Shown here: in pieces, positions 32,651 to 46,111 of the stretch
Layout of the letters: each line of letters begins with the position of its first letter
How positions within the stretch are numbered: position 1 is the first letter of the stretch
Assembly (NCBI GenBank): GCA_021234155.1
Contig: JAJEKV010000276.1
Location: 186,001-250,000, forward strand
Length of the DNA: 64,000 nt
Direction of reading: 5' to 3'
Source: Isoetes taiwanensis
Taxonomy: Eukaryota > Streptophyta > Lycopodiopsida > Isoetales > Isoetaceae
Made by a program: the position numbers and the translations under genes
The notes under the pieces: model-generated
The model's database searches: none
The model's input: the letters and a program-made list of their open reading frames with translations, nothing else
Told to the model about the DNA's origin: nothing

Positions 32651-35180
32651 GTAGGCGACATTCGCGGTATGTTTTGTTGTGTTATCAGGAGATAGGAGGA
32701 TGAGTACATCTTCCCCTCTTTCATTATCTTGGCGTGAGGGCTGTGTATAATTGACCGCGGTGCAAAGACATTTTATCGTAAATCAAGGACAACACGGTCC
32801 AACGTTAATCCTTGGCAGCTATTGAAGGTGGTGGAATATGCTAGTCGTAATGGTAGGTGGCGTCGTGGATGGTCCATGGTCTATTTTACGGTTGGTAAAA
32901 GAAGTGGGTTCTTGAAATAGGATATGTGCAATCATTTGAGCCTTTGTTGACCCTAGGACTTTTACCATTCACGAACTTATCATGCATTGATGTGATCATG
33001 ACTCTTGCATTCTTTACGGACCTTTTTTCCGTGTCAAGTCGTTTCATAGCGTGGCATATTGCTCCTACTTTAAGGTTCAATTCGGTGTTGGGATGCTAGT
33101 CGTGAAATTGTTCAAAAATCTGATGTTGCATAAGGGTGGTCGTATATGATTTCATCACATTCTTGATGTGATCATGGCTATAATATTTCTTATACATTGC
33201 ACACTTTATCTAGCGTCGTTCGTTGAAATCTTTGGCGTGCTTGTTGATAGGAGACGGGGAATGCTCGTTTCTCACATTGGCTTGGATTCTTCAAGATGTG
33301 GGACGGATCTGAAGTCTTCTTCGCGCGCAATTTTGGTAGTTGTGTTAAATATGTCTAATGAAACTGTCGATTCTTGCCGGTTTTTCTCCAATGTTATCAA
33401 CATCTTTGCATTAGCTTTCGGGATCACCCGCATTTCGTCTTTTGTTCCAATTTTAGAGCGTGAAATGTTTGCCATAATGGAGATGATTTTATGGACGCAT
33501 TGGCTGCTGCCGGTTTACCACCTCCCTTAACGACAGGTGCTACTTGCACGAAATCTCCGGAAGCTATGAAGTGTTTTGCTCCAAAGGGAGAACTATTTTT
33601 ACACAAGCTGTTGCAGCGGGTTGTGTACACTCTCTATAATTGCTTTATTAGCCATTGGGAATTCATCCCAAATTATCGCTTTTCTTTGCAATAAAAGTTC
33701 AGTGACTCCTGAATCCGTTCTAATAATGAATGTAGGCTGCATTTTTTCTACAAGCGGTATTTGAAAAGCGAGTGAGCGATTCGACCCCCAGGTATTGAAG
33801 AGCTGCAAGTCTTTTGTTGTTCGCGGAAGCACTATGTTCTTGTTCAGCAGATTAATAAACATATACAATTGAGAACAAATGTTTTTTTTCTGTACCTTGC
33901 CATTTACAAATATTGGTTGCTTGCTACGTATCATTTATCTCGTCCATTATATAAGTATACACCTCTAATTGATTAGTGTTCATTTCGCTCGACATCTACG
34001 CTTTCTGACTTCTAAATAAGCTTCATGATCGGCAAATGTAGATAACTCATGCATTACATCTCTTCACGGGGCGAGCGTGCAATTGTAATCCAGAAGCTAC
34101 GATGTTAGTGCCATCTTTGAGTCAATATAGTTGCGATTCATCATAGACATACCAATGTATAGGATTCCCAACATCTGCTGGAGTAATCTATGATATATGC
34201 GACCCGGTGATCGTAACGGGGACGGAAAATCTAAGTTCACGAAGGCGCCATCAACTCCAAGTACTGCTTTCAAATGTAACAACTTGTTTATTAAAATTAA
34301 AGCTTCACTTGCAGGAAACGGTGTGTTGTACAAATTAATTAATCTTGTAGGCAAAGGTGGTAGCGGTGGAAGTAACCATCTTCCATTATTACAACAAAAA
34401 CCATTTTCCTCAATGTTAAGCAAACAAGATTTGACAATATGTACACCTCTTATTCCATGTGCACATTCGTAAAGTTCTATTCATTGCCAAGTTCATCGTC
34501 GTGCACATACGCATGATGTGTTAGATCTCGTTGATTTGAGCTCTCAACTCTTTCATTACGATTCTGTTATGGAACAAAGAATATCATTATATTCGAGGAT
34601 TTAGCGCCAATGGGTAGAAAAACTACTTGTGCCTGCTGATAGTTTTAGTCAGCGGGCACATGTCTACCATGGATACGTTGAACATAAACTATATCGATGT
34701 TTCCTTGCAGCATCCACTAATCTCTCCGCGTCTCAGCGGGGCTATACAGTCATGGGCTGTTCAGGGCGGTTTGTGATAGCGCCTCGGTGAGCACCCGGTC
34801 GGCCAGCGGTGCACATTTCGCACAACATTTATGAGCCTATCGTTGGTCGAGCTCTCAACTATATCTTGACTCCCTTATCGTTGATGTTTCCTTCTGACAT
34901 CTACTAATCTCTCCGTCTTTAGGGGGTCGCCACCGCGATCGTGTGGAGGCTGTTCCAGGGGCGATTTGTCTTTGCCACCTCGGAAGAGTAGCCCGGTTGA
35001 GGTCTGCGGATGCATTTACATACGCATAATTTGCGATATGATCAATAACCAACTTTCGAGATTGCAAATAATGCTCTTTCCTCTCTCTATCACTTTCACC
35101 GGATCTTGTTTCTAGAGTCTTGATTTAGATTAGCAAACCGTTGTCTCTTTAATTCCTTTTCTCTCTCTGGTTCTTATCCT
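32650..35180 (-). pseudogene. Helitron-type protein: N-terminal region fused to PIF1-like helicase, Rep part lost
   Basis: Read right to left: an Arg/Lys-rich start with a KLVIDH block (35180-34860); a zinc-like CCNNGRW block and PLRSPGRIYHRLLP then NPIHWYVYDES at 34423-34130; and helicase motifs from 33934. These are a Walker A relic (NGKxGTEKK) near 33905, IIWDEFPMANK near 33640, SGDFVQVAPVVKGGG near 33540, ASIKSSPLWQTF, NLKVGAICHAMKRLDTEK (33080-32990) and HRGQLYTAL near 32765. The order and motifs are those of Helitron RepHel proteins. The HUH Rep nuclease expected between 34.1 and 33.95 kb is missing, and frames shift several times. Confidence 0.75.
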
Positions 35181-36024
35181 ATCTTCCTCACTTATTCTTG
35201 CTAACCAATCTTTACGAGGCATCCGAGACAACAAAGTAAATTGCAAGTATAGTTTAGTGCGACTATAGCAATAAAAAATACCTACTTATTTTTATCATTT
35301 TGATCTTGTATCAACTCATTTAAGCCATGCACAACTTATAACTCCTGCATTCATATAAGCACAAGCTTCAAAAAAAAAAATATATCGTTGATAATATAAA
35401 AGAAAACAACCAATAATTAATCTGAAACAAATACAACGATAAAACTCATACATATTTATATATTTATTATGCTATGCAATATTTACTATTGCTATGCCTT
35501 ACCTTCACTCAGTGAGGTTAGAATGAGCTAACATTTGCTTTTGCAAGTTCTGCAGTTGAAGTTGCACTTTAGAGGGCAGTCGGAAGGGCAAGGAATGTTC
35601 ATGCACTAGCAAAGCCAAGGGGTGTTGTTGCAAGGAAAATTGTCATAGCTGTACACAACATATCCAGTTTACACAGCCATGGCCAGCAGCAATACCATAG
35701 CCCTAGGAACTAGCATGGATGCCATAGCTAAGCTTGAGCTTGAGCTTGACTTGAATCTGCACTTGAGCTTTTGAACTTGAACTGGGCTGCTTTGGTGTTT
35801 TATAGAATGGAAGTGAAGGACTCAGGGTTCATAAGTCAATAGCATTAATTCCATTTGGTGTTCAACACATACCCTCTGCTGCTCAATCCCTTAGTTTACT
35901 ATGTGATGAGGTCCTCAAACCGTTCTTCCCTAGTTCAATAGTCATTTTTTGTAAAACACCCATGAATGAATTTGGACCATGTGAAAATAATAAAGAGGCC
36001 AAAAAGAAGGGCCCTCAATAATCA
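35181..36024. other. No supported gene
   Basis: AT-rich, with a short run of 'gagcttgagcttgacttgaat' repeats near 35730-35785. No open frame of note. Confidence 0.5.
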
Positions 36025-36031
36025 ACAATAG

Positions 36032-38484
36032 TGCAGCGGCCTACAAATATTCATATTCAATCAATGGTGTTTATCTTGGGTCTTTGTTTGACAGCGAAGC
36101 ATGGGACCATCGAGGCCAAGTTTTTTCAATCCTTCAAGGGGATGCGAGTCAACATCTTGGATGCATCTCGAGAACCACGAGATCTGCACATGACACCCAC
36201 AAAAGACATGCAGCCTCTACCTTTTCCTTTAGCATTGGGCGGCCATGGCGGATCCTTGGGAAAGTGGATGAAGCCCGATTAAATAGTGCTCTCACACGGG
36301 CGTGGGAACGGTACTGCGGCGGCTCTATGACCCCCGAGGGGGCAGCGCGTATTATACCCCTGGGGGATGGCCCCCATTGGTTCGTGGATGAGGATGTTGA
36401 GGAGGGGCGCTGCTTGGCTAGCTAATGGGAAGGCGGTGACCTGCGATGGTATCTGGTAGGGAGTTACTCAAGTGGGCGAGGCGGCATGTCTGGGGTCCTC
36501 ACTACCTGTTCCAGCGAGCATTGCGAGGAGGGTTTCCCCGACAATGGACCCAGCGGGGTTGTTTCCCATTCAAAGCGAGCGACCCACCTTTGTCGGCCCA
36601 ATTAGGACGATCATGGTCGATCGATGTTACCAAAGCTGTTGGTGGCATTCTCGGCAGCGATTGACCCCATTTGGGGCGAGGCGGCGGATGTCGCGAACCC
36701 TCACCGCAGGCGGGCTTTCGACCCGCCCACTCAGCGATTGACCATATCTTTTGCGAACCTTGCGCGTTGAAAACGGCCAGGAATCACCGAGGCTGGACTT
36801 GTCTTTCTGTGGACTTCGACCAAAGGCTTTGATGATGATACAGTCCCCAGGGAAAAGTTGTGGGCTAGACTGTCCAACTGGGGCTCCCGCTGCCTGTGAA
36901 TGCCATATACGGGTTGTATGAGTTGTTTGGCGGGATGCAGGCCGACGGGCCAAGCATTTTACCAGATGTATCCCGGGGTGCGGCGGGGTTGCCCCCCTCG
37001 GCCCAGGCACTTTTTGGCCTCTACATTATTCGATTTAGAGCCCAACTACTTGAGCATGGGGGGATAGCATACATCTTTTGCACGGGTCATCGCCCGGCTC
37101 ATCTCTGTCTGCGGGCGATGTTGGCTTTCTTGGCCTGAGAAGATATGCAGTCTCACACGGATACCCTAGACACATTTTGTGGGGGCTTCTGAGACATGCG
37201 CGTCAATCGGCCCAGACCGGGGTGGTTCTCATATCCTCTTCCCGTACCCCCATACCTCCTGCACTCACATATGGGGGACACGGTGAGCGTCACGCCCCTC
37301 TCTAGGTACTACAGGGTGGAGTTCCCTCCTCGCTCTTGGGGCGTCTATCCCAGCTTCTGCAGATGTGTGTTAAACGCTGTGTCTGATGTGATCCTGAGCT
37401 ATATGATTATTCCTTGATCCTCATTGAACAACGACAGGCTTTTATCCTTATGCAGGAGGTGCCGGTTGCAAACGATTAAATCTCTTCAATGACACAGGAC
37501 AACTTGGGCAGTCTGAAGGCATTTTGTACCGGGCAGGGTGAAACCTTGATCCTCAGTTCCTGCTTTGAGGCCCCAGATTCTTGCGCTTCAGCGAACGGCC
37601 TTGATAGACACATCGTCTATTTTGAAAGTGGTTACTATGGGTGATGCTCGGCTCCGCACGGCTTCTTGCCATGAGTCGCTGGCGGCTGACTTAGGGCATT
37701 GTTGGAGGGTAAGAGAATCGATTGGTTCGCCCGGATGGAGCGTCTGCGAGAACGCAGATCATTACAATTTGAAGGCCCGCGTGACGTCGTGACAGCTGCG
37801 GGGAGTACCTGGATACTTGTTTCCTTGGCAAGCTCACGGGACCCATTGCTCTAAAGCGGTCAAAATGGCCCATTACAAAGGAGCACATCAACCCCCGTGC
37901 CCGGGGCCCCGCGGCTCTACGTTCCCGTTCCCGGTTTGCCCTGGCGGGCTCATTGCCTCCGATGCATACGGTGCCCCCATCGCCGCGTCGAGGCAGGCGG
38001 GGTGGATTGGGAGCCCGCCGGGGCGGGCGCTCTGTCGGTCTTTGTCAAGCAGGTGCCCGTTGAGGATGAGTCTCCGCACTTTCGAGTTGCGGCCGTTCGG
38101 TCGATTCGGGCGAATCTTGCGCTCCCTTAATGCTGTTGGGCGTGCCCTTGCATTTGCGATGAACACACGGTCGATGCGTGCCACAGGGTCATACATCCGG
38201 AGGGTCACCCCGGACCTGCGTGAGGTCACCTTTGCCCCCTTTGCTGTCCGTGACTAGCACTACGGGGGTGGTGCATATTGTATATATTGGGATGTTTACT
38301 GCATTTTATATGATTGCTTACGGTTTGTCACAGTTGATTGCGCCGCAGTTTTCCCTCGAAAACCCTTGGTGGGGTTTTTAATCCGGGCGGTAATCCGGCT
38401 TCTGCGATTTTTGTATTGGGTCCCATAGACCGATTGGTCTTGCGGGGCGATAAAGTAACTTCCTTCCTTCCTTCCTTCCTTCCT
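36032..38484 (+). mobile_element. 5'-truncated LINE with reverse transcriptase remnant
   Basis: Reverse transcriptase blocks appear in order: LWTSTKGFDDDTVPREKLWA at about 36808-36870 (the F-D-x-A box region), GVRRGCPP near 36975, and SAGDVGFLGLRRYA at 37097-37140, where the YADD box reads SAGD. The C-terminal EYLDTCFLGKL region near 37805 is homologous to 54440. The 3' end has CCCTCGAAAACCCTTGG, TTTTTAATCC, CCGATTGGTCTTGCG, GGGGCGATAAA and then a (TTCC)n tail. A candidate target duplication ACAATAG lies at 36025-36031 and 38485-38491. Dead by frameshifts and loss of the first catalytic Asp of the box. Confidence 0.7.
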
Positions 38485-38491
38485 ACAATAG

Positions 38492-41400
38492 GTGACTTTT
38501 TCTTGTGCTTGTTAGAGTTATCCCCCAACATCACATGGGGTCAGCCCCATTGGCAATTTTTCAAGCTTATATTTTTAGCGCCCTAACATTTATTTTTGAA
38601 CCATATACGAGCCACCACGCATTGGCCATTTCTCAAATGTATATATTTTAATTCAGTTTTTCCCCTCCATGACCCACCCTTTACACATTTCTAACATAGA
38701 CATCAATTTATGCTCCACACTTTGCTCGTTACCCCCTCTTATCTTAAATGGAGGGCCACAAAGTTGCCACCTCATTGGAGGGTATGGGGGCATGCATGGG
38801 CATGCACCCCATGTTTCAACCGTCGGATGGGTGCAGGGTAAATCCTGGCTATCTAATTCAATACTTAAAGCTGCTCTGAAATTTAGTTAATAATTATTAT
38901 ATCATTAATTATATTAAAGCATGATGTGGCGTAGTATTAAATAAGTGTGGCAAAGGCATTAATTTTGAAATGATGGTACGAATATGAGGTGGCATGAAAT
39001 CTAAGAAGGCATCTTTTAGTTCTCGAAATTTCTACGTGTTGCAGTGCAGGTCGGAAGCGGGGGCTTTGCCGCCAGGCAAACTTCTCTTGCTCCAGCTATG
39101 GCGTCTAAGCTATGGCGTCTAAGTGCGGCTGAAACGGTTGCAACGTTGGGGAAATAAGCGGGGCGGTGTGAAGCTCCGTTAGAAGAATTGTTGAATCGGA
39201 CTATTTACGTGCAAGATGGGGAAAGAAAGAGCGAGAGAAAGCGAAAGCGGTGTAGTCACGAACTGCTTTCAGAAAAAGCGTAAAGAATATGGCTGATGGC
39301 GTCAAAGCCGGCCAACAAAGACGAAAAGGCTGGATCTTCGCCCATAGCCCGAGAATGCAAAGAAGGGAGAGTCTTTTTCTGGATCAATGAGGGGATCAAT
39401 GAAAGAGTCCTTTTCCATGGATCTCTTATTTTGGGTATTCTAAAGCGACATTTTTGCGCATTCTTACAAGCCTACTTCTATTTGTGTCGTCTGCGACATC
39501 TTTGAAGCTTGGCTCTCCTCCATCTGGTAACAACCCACTTCTTTTCTTATTTTTCCTAGCTTTCAAGATACAAAGAATCTGGTCTTTTTACTACTCCTTT
39601 ATTATCTCGGTTTCTAGGTGCCACGACAGGAAGTGAACGCCACAAAAGCTGAATGGCGTACAAGGAAGAATAGCCTTGATTTGGGAAATGGCGAGATTAG
39701 GAAAGAGAGCAGATTTAACGGATACTTTTGCGGATCTGAGATAAGACACTTTGGCAACCGGCTCTAGGTAGTTTATCTGCGGCTTGATCTACTAAAAATA
39801 TGGCCCCATTTTGGAACATAACTAGTTTCTTCTTGAGCTTAGATTTTTCATTTCTATTTTGGGTAACTTTAAAAATTCGATTGTTTTTTTTCATCTTAAG
39901 CCTCATTTGACTTTTCATTTTGTAGACATTCTAGACGTTTTGATGCAAAAGCCTAATTTTGCTTTCCATTTGTAGGTGCCTCCTTCGACTTCCTTGCAAG
40001 AGCTTTCGGACAAACATATGGCGTGAAGCTTTCATTTTAATTGTGGCCATAGCGAAATGCCATTAAATTACGTAAGCAAGCATCCTAAATTGCTTTTGAT
40101 ATATTTGTTAATCTAATGATAGCTTCGTCATTTGCGAGGTCGAGAGAATATTGAGCTTGGCGAGCTTGTTTAAATATATCTTTGAAACCTTTAGTAATGA
40201 GGCTTAGCCTTAGCCTAGCATATATAGAACGGACAAAAAAAGGTGGCGAAGAAGTATTCTTGTTAAAAGGCAACCGGTTTAGAAAAGCGAAGGGAGATAC
40301 TGTTTTGATGCGGAAATACGGTGCCGCTTTGCTGCGCTTCTCTAACTCAATGAAACTAGGTATTCAACCGACCTATTTATTCATTTCATTATCTTATTGC
40401 GATCAGACACGTTCCTTATTCTTGCAACGAGACGGTGTGTGTAATCTTATCTAACTGGATAATATTGTGATCATTGTGGCGGGATATAATAAAAGAAAGT
40501 ACGGTGTCTTCGGATAGCACAGTGGCATATATTCTTGATTGATTTGTGGCGAGAAAGTACGATGTCTTCGGATAGTGGCATATATTCTTGATTGATTTGT
40601 GGCGGAAAAATATAGTGTTTCAAAATTCATAAAGAAAACCACAAAATGTTTTACCGTAGAAACATAATTCGTCCTATCTTGGCCAATCTTAAATGCCATC
40701 CTTAACTACATGAATGGATAAGGATGAATGAATGGATAAGGATGTCGATAACAATACGTAATTTAGCATTTTCAACGACACGTTTAGCATTTCAATGACA
40801 CATCCCAAACAAAATTTTTTTTCGATTTCATTTTTACGGCCTTTTTTTTTGTTTCTCTATTTTTTCCCGGAAATACGTATGGAATCAACCGAATATGCCA
40901 AATGCATCTTCCCCCTAAGAATTATATATGTTAAGAAAAGTATGGTTAAATAAACGTGTGGATGTTGCAATTATTTGCACATTGTATCTATATGAGCAAC
41001 AATGCAAGTGAGGGTGGGCATAAGATTAGACTATCAACTTGGGTTAATGGCCTTGCAAAGTTTAATAGCCAAATCGTGTTGACCAAAGATATAAATATAG
41101 GTATTGGCAAAACAATGGAACTTTAGGATAGCAATGAATGTCTTTCATGTGGCATGTTACATGCTACAGTAGTTACACTTGGGGATGATAATATAGTAAT
41201 AATCTCAAAAAATAATAGTTTGTGAGGCATTTCATTCAACTCTGTCAAATGATAAATACAAACACAGTTGCAAATATATCAGAGGAACTAATGAACGCGG
41301 AATTTCCCCGCCAAAAAGTGCATCAAGGTGGAGGTGCCTTTCAAAGTGAATCAAGGTTGAGGTGTCCATTAATATTGGACAAACATTTGGATCTTAAAGT

Positions 41401-42240
41401 TCCACCAAAAGTAACCAGGGCAGAAGAATCGTAAGAATATCCAAGTACTAAATCATCAAAGCCAACAATCATCCAACTTTCTCATCACGCTATGCCCATG
41501 AAAGTACAATGATCCTAAATTATCATAAAATCAAGTGGATCAGGCCAGCACAATGTCACAAAACATAGCCCGACGGTTTACTGATTGCATATCCTGCAAG
41601 TAGACATTGTTGGATATAAGATCTTGGATGACAGTGATCTTGAAATGAACATCGTGCCATTTCCATTCCAAATAGGCATGAGCTATGATAGATAGGTTGT
41701 TTGACTATGGCTTAAAGCAAAACCTAACTGCCTATAAGGGCGATGTATGAGCCAATTATGGGATCTGCTCATGGATTCAATCCAGTCGTCATTAGAAATG
41801 CAATGAAACTTACCTATCTGCAACCACATGAATTATGAACAGCTCCATCATTCTCCAATCTGCACTGGTTTGTTTTTTAAATTTAAAACTCTGTACTAAA
41901 ACAAATATGATGATGTATGCCATGTGAAACATAGCATTTATGATAATCCTCACAAATTCTATTCTATTCTATTCTATTCCTCAGGTAATGGTAAAAGGCT
42001 AGTTCATTACCTCTATTGAGCTATGCAAAATGCATTAAATAGAACTTGGAAAATGCTATTAAAATATTCATAATGGTGCAAATGTAATTGAAACTGGCCT
42101 ATCTGTTATAGTATTTATCTATGTCCCTTGCCTAACTTCTTTTGTTGTATGCATAAAAAACACAAAGATAAATAGACGCAAGATATAAAGCTAAAGCAAA
42201 GAATCGATTCCACTTTCTGATAAGGAATGACAAAGCTTCA
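38492..42240. other. No supported gene
   Basis: AT-rich. It contains a short tandem duplication at 40492-40608 and an orphan (ATTCT)n run at 41957-41981. Small open frames show no motif. Confidence 0.45.
40492..40608. repeat. ~60-bp tandem duplication
   Basis: AAAGTACGRTGTCTTCGGATAG and TGGCATATATTCTTGATTGA both occur twice, the first copy with an extra 'cacag'. Confidence 0.8.
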
Positions 42241-42249
42241 AAGTAGAAT

Positions 42250-42596
42250 AGAATAGAATAGAATAGAATAGAATAGAATAGAATAGAATAGAATAGAATA
42301 GAATAGAATAGAATAGAATAGAATAGAATAGAATAGAATAGAATAGAATAGAATAGTTTTTTTAACGTCCACGGAGACCAATAGGTCATGGGACCCATAC
42401 AATGGGCTAGTACAATCATTACTACTAGGATTAAAAAACCCCTGCCTCGAAAGGTTTTCAAGGGAAAAACCTTTGCAGTAATGATAATACTAGACAAGCG
42501 GAGATAATGACTACTGAGGGCTCAGTAATTGCTGACGTTTATCTAGAACCTCAAGTATATATAATGCCAAGTCATGCACAGATGGTTCTCTGATTG
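42250..42596 (-). mobile_element. SINE-like retroposon with (TATTC)n tail
   Basis: On the minus strand it runs from CAGAGAACCATCTGTGCATG through ACTGCAAAGG, CCCTTGAAAACCTTTCGAGG, GGTTTTTTAATCC, CCCATGACCTATTGGTCTCC and GTGGACGTTAAAA into about 22 TATTC units (42356 back to 42246). AAGTAGAAT flanks it at 42241-42249 and 42597-42605, a likely target duplication. The body is shared with copies at 47920-48105, 57900-57980 and 62001-62190. I see no convincing tRNA promoter boxes. Confidence 0.8.
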
Positions 42597-42605
42597 AAGT
42601 AGAAT

Positions 42606-45600
42606 CTTCAATCAGAGAAGTAAATTAAATCTATTTTTTTGGTATGCACGTAAGATGTGCTCATTGCTGTTCCTTGTATTTTTTTACATCTTTGATGCAT
42701 TTTACAGACCCAAGGGAAACTCACTGTATTGACGGATATTTAGCGCAAATATTGTAGATTGAAGTTGCAAGTTGTAGTGGATTATCCATGCAGGAGAAGA
42801 TGTCCACCTCCTAGATATCATTCTAATTTACTGTATTTGACCCTGTAAATGCCAAGTTAGTGAATCTATACACATGAAATCTAATCCTAACATGCATTTA
42901 AACTTGCCTGAGACAAATAAATATTTAACCAGCTAGCATTTCTTGTCTTTTCCAAAGCAAGAGGGTTTGACCTTGTAAAAGCCAAGTTAGTGAATCTATA
43001 CACGTGAAATCTAATCCTAACATGCATTTAAACTTGCCTGAGACAAATGAATATTTAACCAGCTAGCATTTCTTGTCTTTTCCAAAGCAAGAGATCAATT
43101 TGTCATCTCTAGAAGAGTGGGATAAATCCCACAAGTAATAATAGTCCTAATAGGTAGATCGCTAAATTAAATAATACAATACCCTGAAAAGGGAAAACCA
43201 CCACATACATTTTGACAAATGGCAGTACATGTATGCCGTGATGCATTTGAGTCTTGAATAGTTGCATTTAAAATAATTCAAACGCCATCAGCACAAAAGA
43301 TCCAAATGCATATTCTTCATGCTCAGCGAGACCTGCAGTAATAAGAATGACTAATTAAGCAATTATGTACCCTTGCCAAAGATACTGAAATGCAAAACAG
43401 ATTGCAAAAAAATATTGAGATAAAACATACTCAAGCCCAAAGAACCTGAAGATGTGTTCCTGAAGATGGTGTTCTATAGTGAAGGCCTTTGCATAAGTTG
43501 CATTATCTTTTTGAGAGAAAGCTATGATGGAGTAGCATGGAGATAATAGTAGAATATGCAGTTACACGCAACCTTATCTGCACAACATATTGAATCACCT
43601 AAACCCTAAACAGAATGCTCTGCAGCAAAATATAAAATGGAGACAAAATTGGGTTGATTTACATGTCATTTGCAGACATCGGATCATGGTCACAATGGGC
43701 TTTAACGTATGCTGCAAGTAGAAAGAGTTTGAGAGGAAATATCCAGCAGAATTATGGGACAATGAAAGAATTAAATAAATATGTAAAGCATTCGAACGGT
43801 AAAAAAGGTTGCTCAAACAAAATGCAAACGTTTAAGTCTGCACATACTGGGCTTACTTCAGAGCACTGTCCTTTGGCAACACATCCTAACCTGCAGTACA
43901 CCCAGAACTTTAGCATAAGAAATAAAACATTCTTGTAGACGGATGTCCAATAGACATGATGCATTTTGTAATAGACATGATGCATTTTGTATGCTTGATG
44001 CTTGTTGAGTAAGTATACTTTTATGTCTCCTCAAGACCCAATCATGTGAGCAAGACGAATAATAGACCAGAAGTCAACACTGCTAGATCAAAAGGCATTG
44101 GCCTGCAAGACGCCTGTTTGCTACCTGAATATGAAAGAACGACATATTACCTCAGTTTCACCAGTGTTTTCACCAGTGCAAGTAGGTGTATAGCTCCAAC
44201 TATGAAACGCCAATGCAATGCAGCAGAGCAGACATAAAAACCTAGGCTACATGGGTTGCTACATAGATTTTGTCAATATAATTGACCTAACTCCTTTTAA
44301 TGACATCATATAATGGTAAGTAGAAAGGCATGACAAAATGAATTGCATACAGAGATGATGTTCAAACCTAGAAAATATTTTGCAGACCCTTGTCCTTCCA
44401 TCATGTGCTAACTATTGTGTGCCTTTTGCCTTGTTATTATGCCCACTCATCCGCAATAGAGACAACTCTGCTAATGAAATGAAGATAAACAAATTTTGCT
44501 AATAAAACTTGCAGAATTGTAGGGTTCATTGTGGGGGTATAGGAAGGGTTTGACCAGATGTAAGGATGAATCTGTCAATGATGGTCAAAAGATAAACAAT
44601 AGTAATTAAACTCGATAATTAACAATGACTATAAAAAGACAACAGATTGATAATATGCCGACACAAAAATCTTTATGTTCACTATGCTAGTCCAGACAAA
44701 GTTCTAGTAGGATAGGAAATGGGGCGGTCAGTATCCAATACTCCATCTTGCCAAGAGAACCAACTTGTTAAGCATTGGGAGGCAATTTTTAACAGTGGTC
44801 ATGATGGAGCTATGACGGATCTATGGTCATGTGTATTATTTTATTTGTTCCCTTGGCTGGTATATGCCATTTTATAAGTCAAGGCTGTCAGAGCTGTATA
44901 GGAAGATCTTCATAGTTGAATTTAAATTCCTACATATGGTTTGGCACTGAGGCTTGGTTAATGCAGTCTTTAGAACCATTGAGAAGATTGTACAGCATAG
45001 TCTCGTAGCCATGTTAGTGTCAGCAAAACCAAAAATCTAAAAGCAATATATCAGTGAATCCAAGTTAGACGATGGAGTATATCCAAACCTCCAAACTTAT
45101 CTATCTGTCACAATAAGCTCCAACTCTAGCCACCAATCTCTGCAAAAACCAGAAAAACACATAAGAATCAAAGCTTCAAACTTCCTACTACGAGCTTCAA
45201 ACTCCATACTAATATTTGAAACAGACCAAAGAGTTGACTAAATATTTCGTAATGTAAACTGCATATTCAAGAGAAAAAGAAGAAAGAGCTGTAACAATAA
45301 ATAATAGATGAAGCATTACCTGGTGATATTATCTTTGATTTGAGTTGTTAGGGTCTGAATGGCTGCCTTTCGACTTTCATTAATGTCTGTTTGGAGCAGA
45401 CATGCATCTAAACTGCGGTAAGATTAAGAAAAAAAGATCGATCTTAGATTGATTCATAGTAAATAATCACCTCGAGACTGCTCGAAACCTGAGCTGGATC
45501 ATTAGGAATAAAATGGTTGTAGCATGCGATGCATCATTGAACTGACCTGATTGTCTAATAGAGAAAAATATGGCCGAGCTTGTTTGATCCAAATCATTTT

Positions 45601-45933
45601 TGGCAAGGCTGGATCTTTATCGCATAACCTATTCCGTCGAAAAAAAGGATTAAAGAGGAAATGCAAGCATCGACTATGTTCTTCATGTGCATGTACAGGT
45701 ATACCTGAGATAACGCTGCAAAAAATCAGCTCCGAATTCAACCATATAAAATGATCAACGATCTAGACCCCATTCTCATCCTCCCCTCCCGTGATCCTCG
45801 TTCATTCTCGCTGCTCCTTGTCGGTAGACGATTCAAATATTGGAGGTCCTTCCCAAAAATTAACTTCTGAGAACAAATTGGCTATGGCCGATTTGAAAAG
45901 ATATGTCCCACTTCACTTCTTTCTGTTCGCATT
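42606..45933. other. No supported gene; holds one 130-bp tandem duplication
   Basis: AT-rich intergenic or intronic DNA. Small frames only. Confidence 0.45.
42836..43094. repeat. 130-bp tandem duplication
   Basis: Units 42836-42965 and 42966-43094 differ at only a few sites. Each contains GCCAAGTTAGTGAATCTATA and ends near CAAAGCAAGAG. Confidence 0.9.
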
Positions 45934-46111
45934 CAATAGCAGAGGTAGGAGAGGAAGAGCGTAGACGCAATAGTGCCGCAGGGGAGAGGGAACGCCGCAT
46001 GCGGCGTTCCGGGCGCAAACATCAATAGCGGAGGTAGGAGAGGAAGAGCTAGACGCAATAGTGCCATAGGGGAGAGGGAACGCCGCATGCGGCGTTCCGG
46101 GCGCAAACATC
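45934..46111. repeat. 89-bp tandem duplication carrying a GC-rich perfect palindrome
   Basis: Units 45934-46022 and 46023-46111 are almost identical. Each contains GAACGCCGCATGCGGCGTTC, a 20-base perfect palindrome (22 bases with the flanking G and C, at 45989-46010 and 46077-46098). The surroundings are AT-rich. Confidence 0.85.

Noticed and set aside
41957-41981. (ATTCT)n run as the tail of another SINE copy
   Set aside because: No SINE body similarity precedes or follows it. Treated as a plain microsatellite.
42132-42497. 121-codon minus-strand ORF with repeated FYSIL
   Set aside because: It is the translation of the (TATTC)n tail of the SINE-like element. The same holds for the plus-strand frame at 54911-55099.
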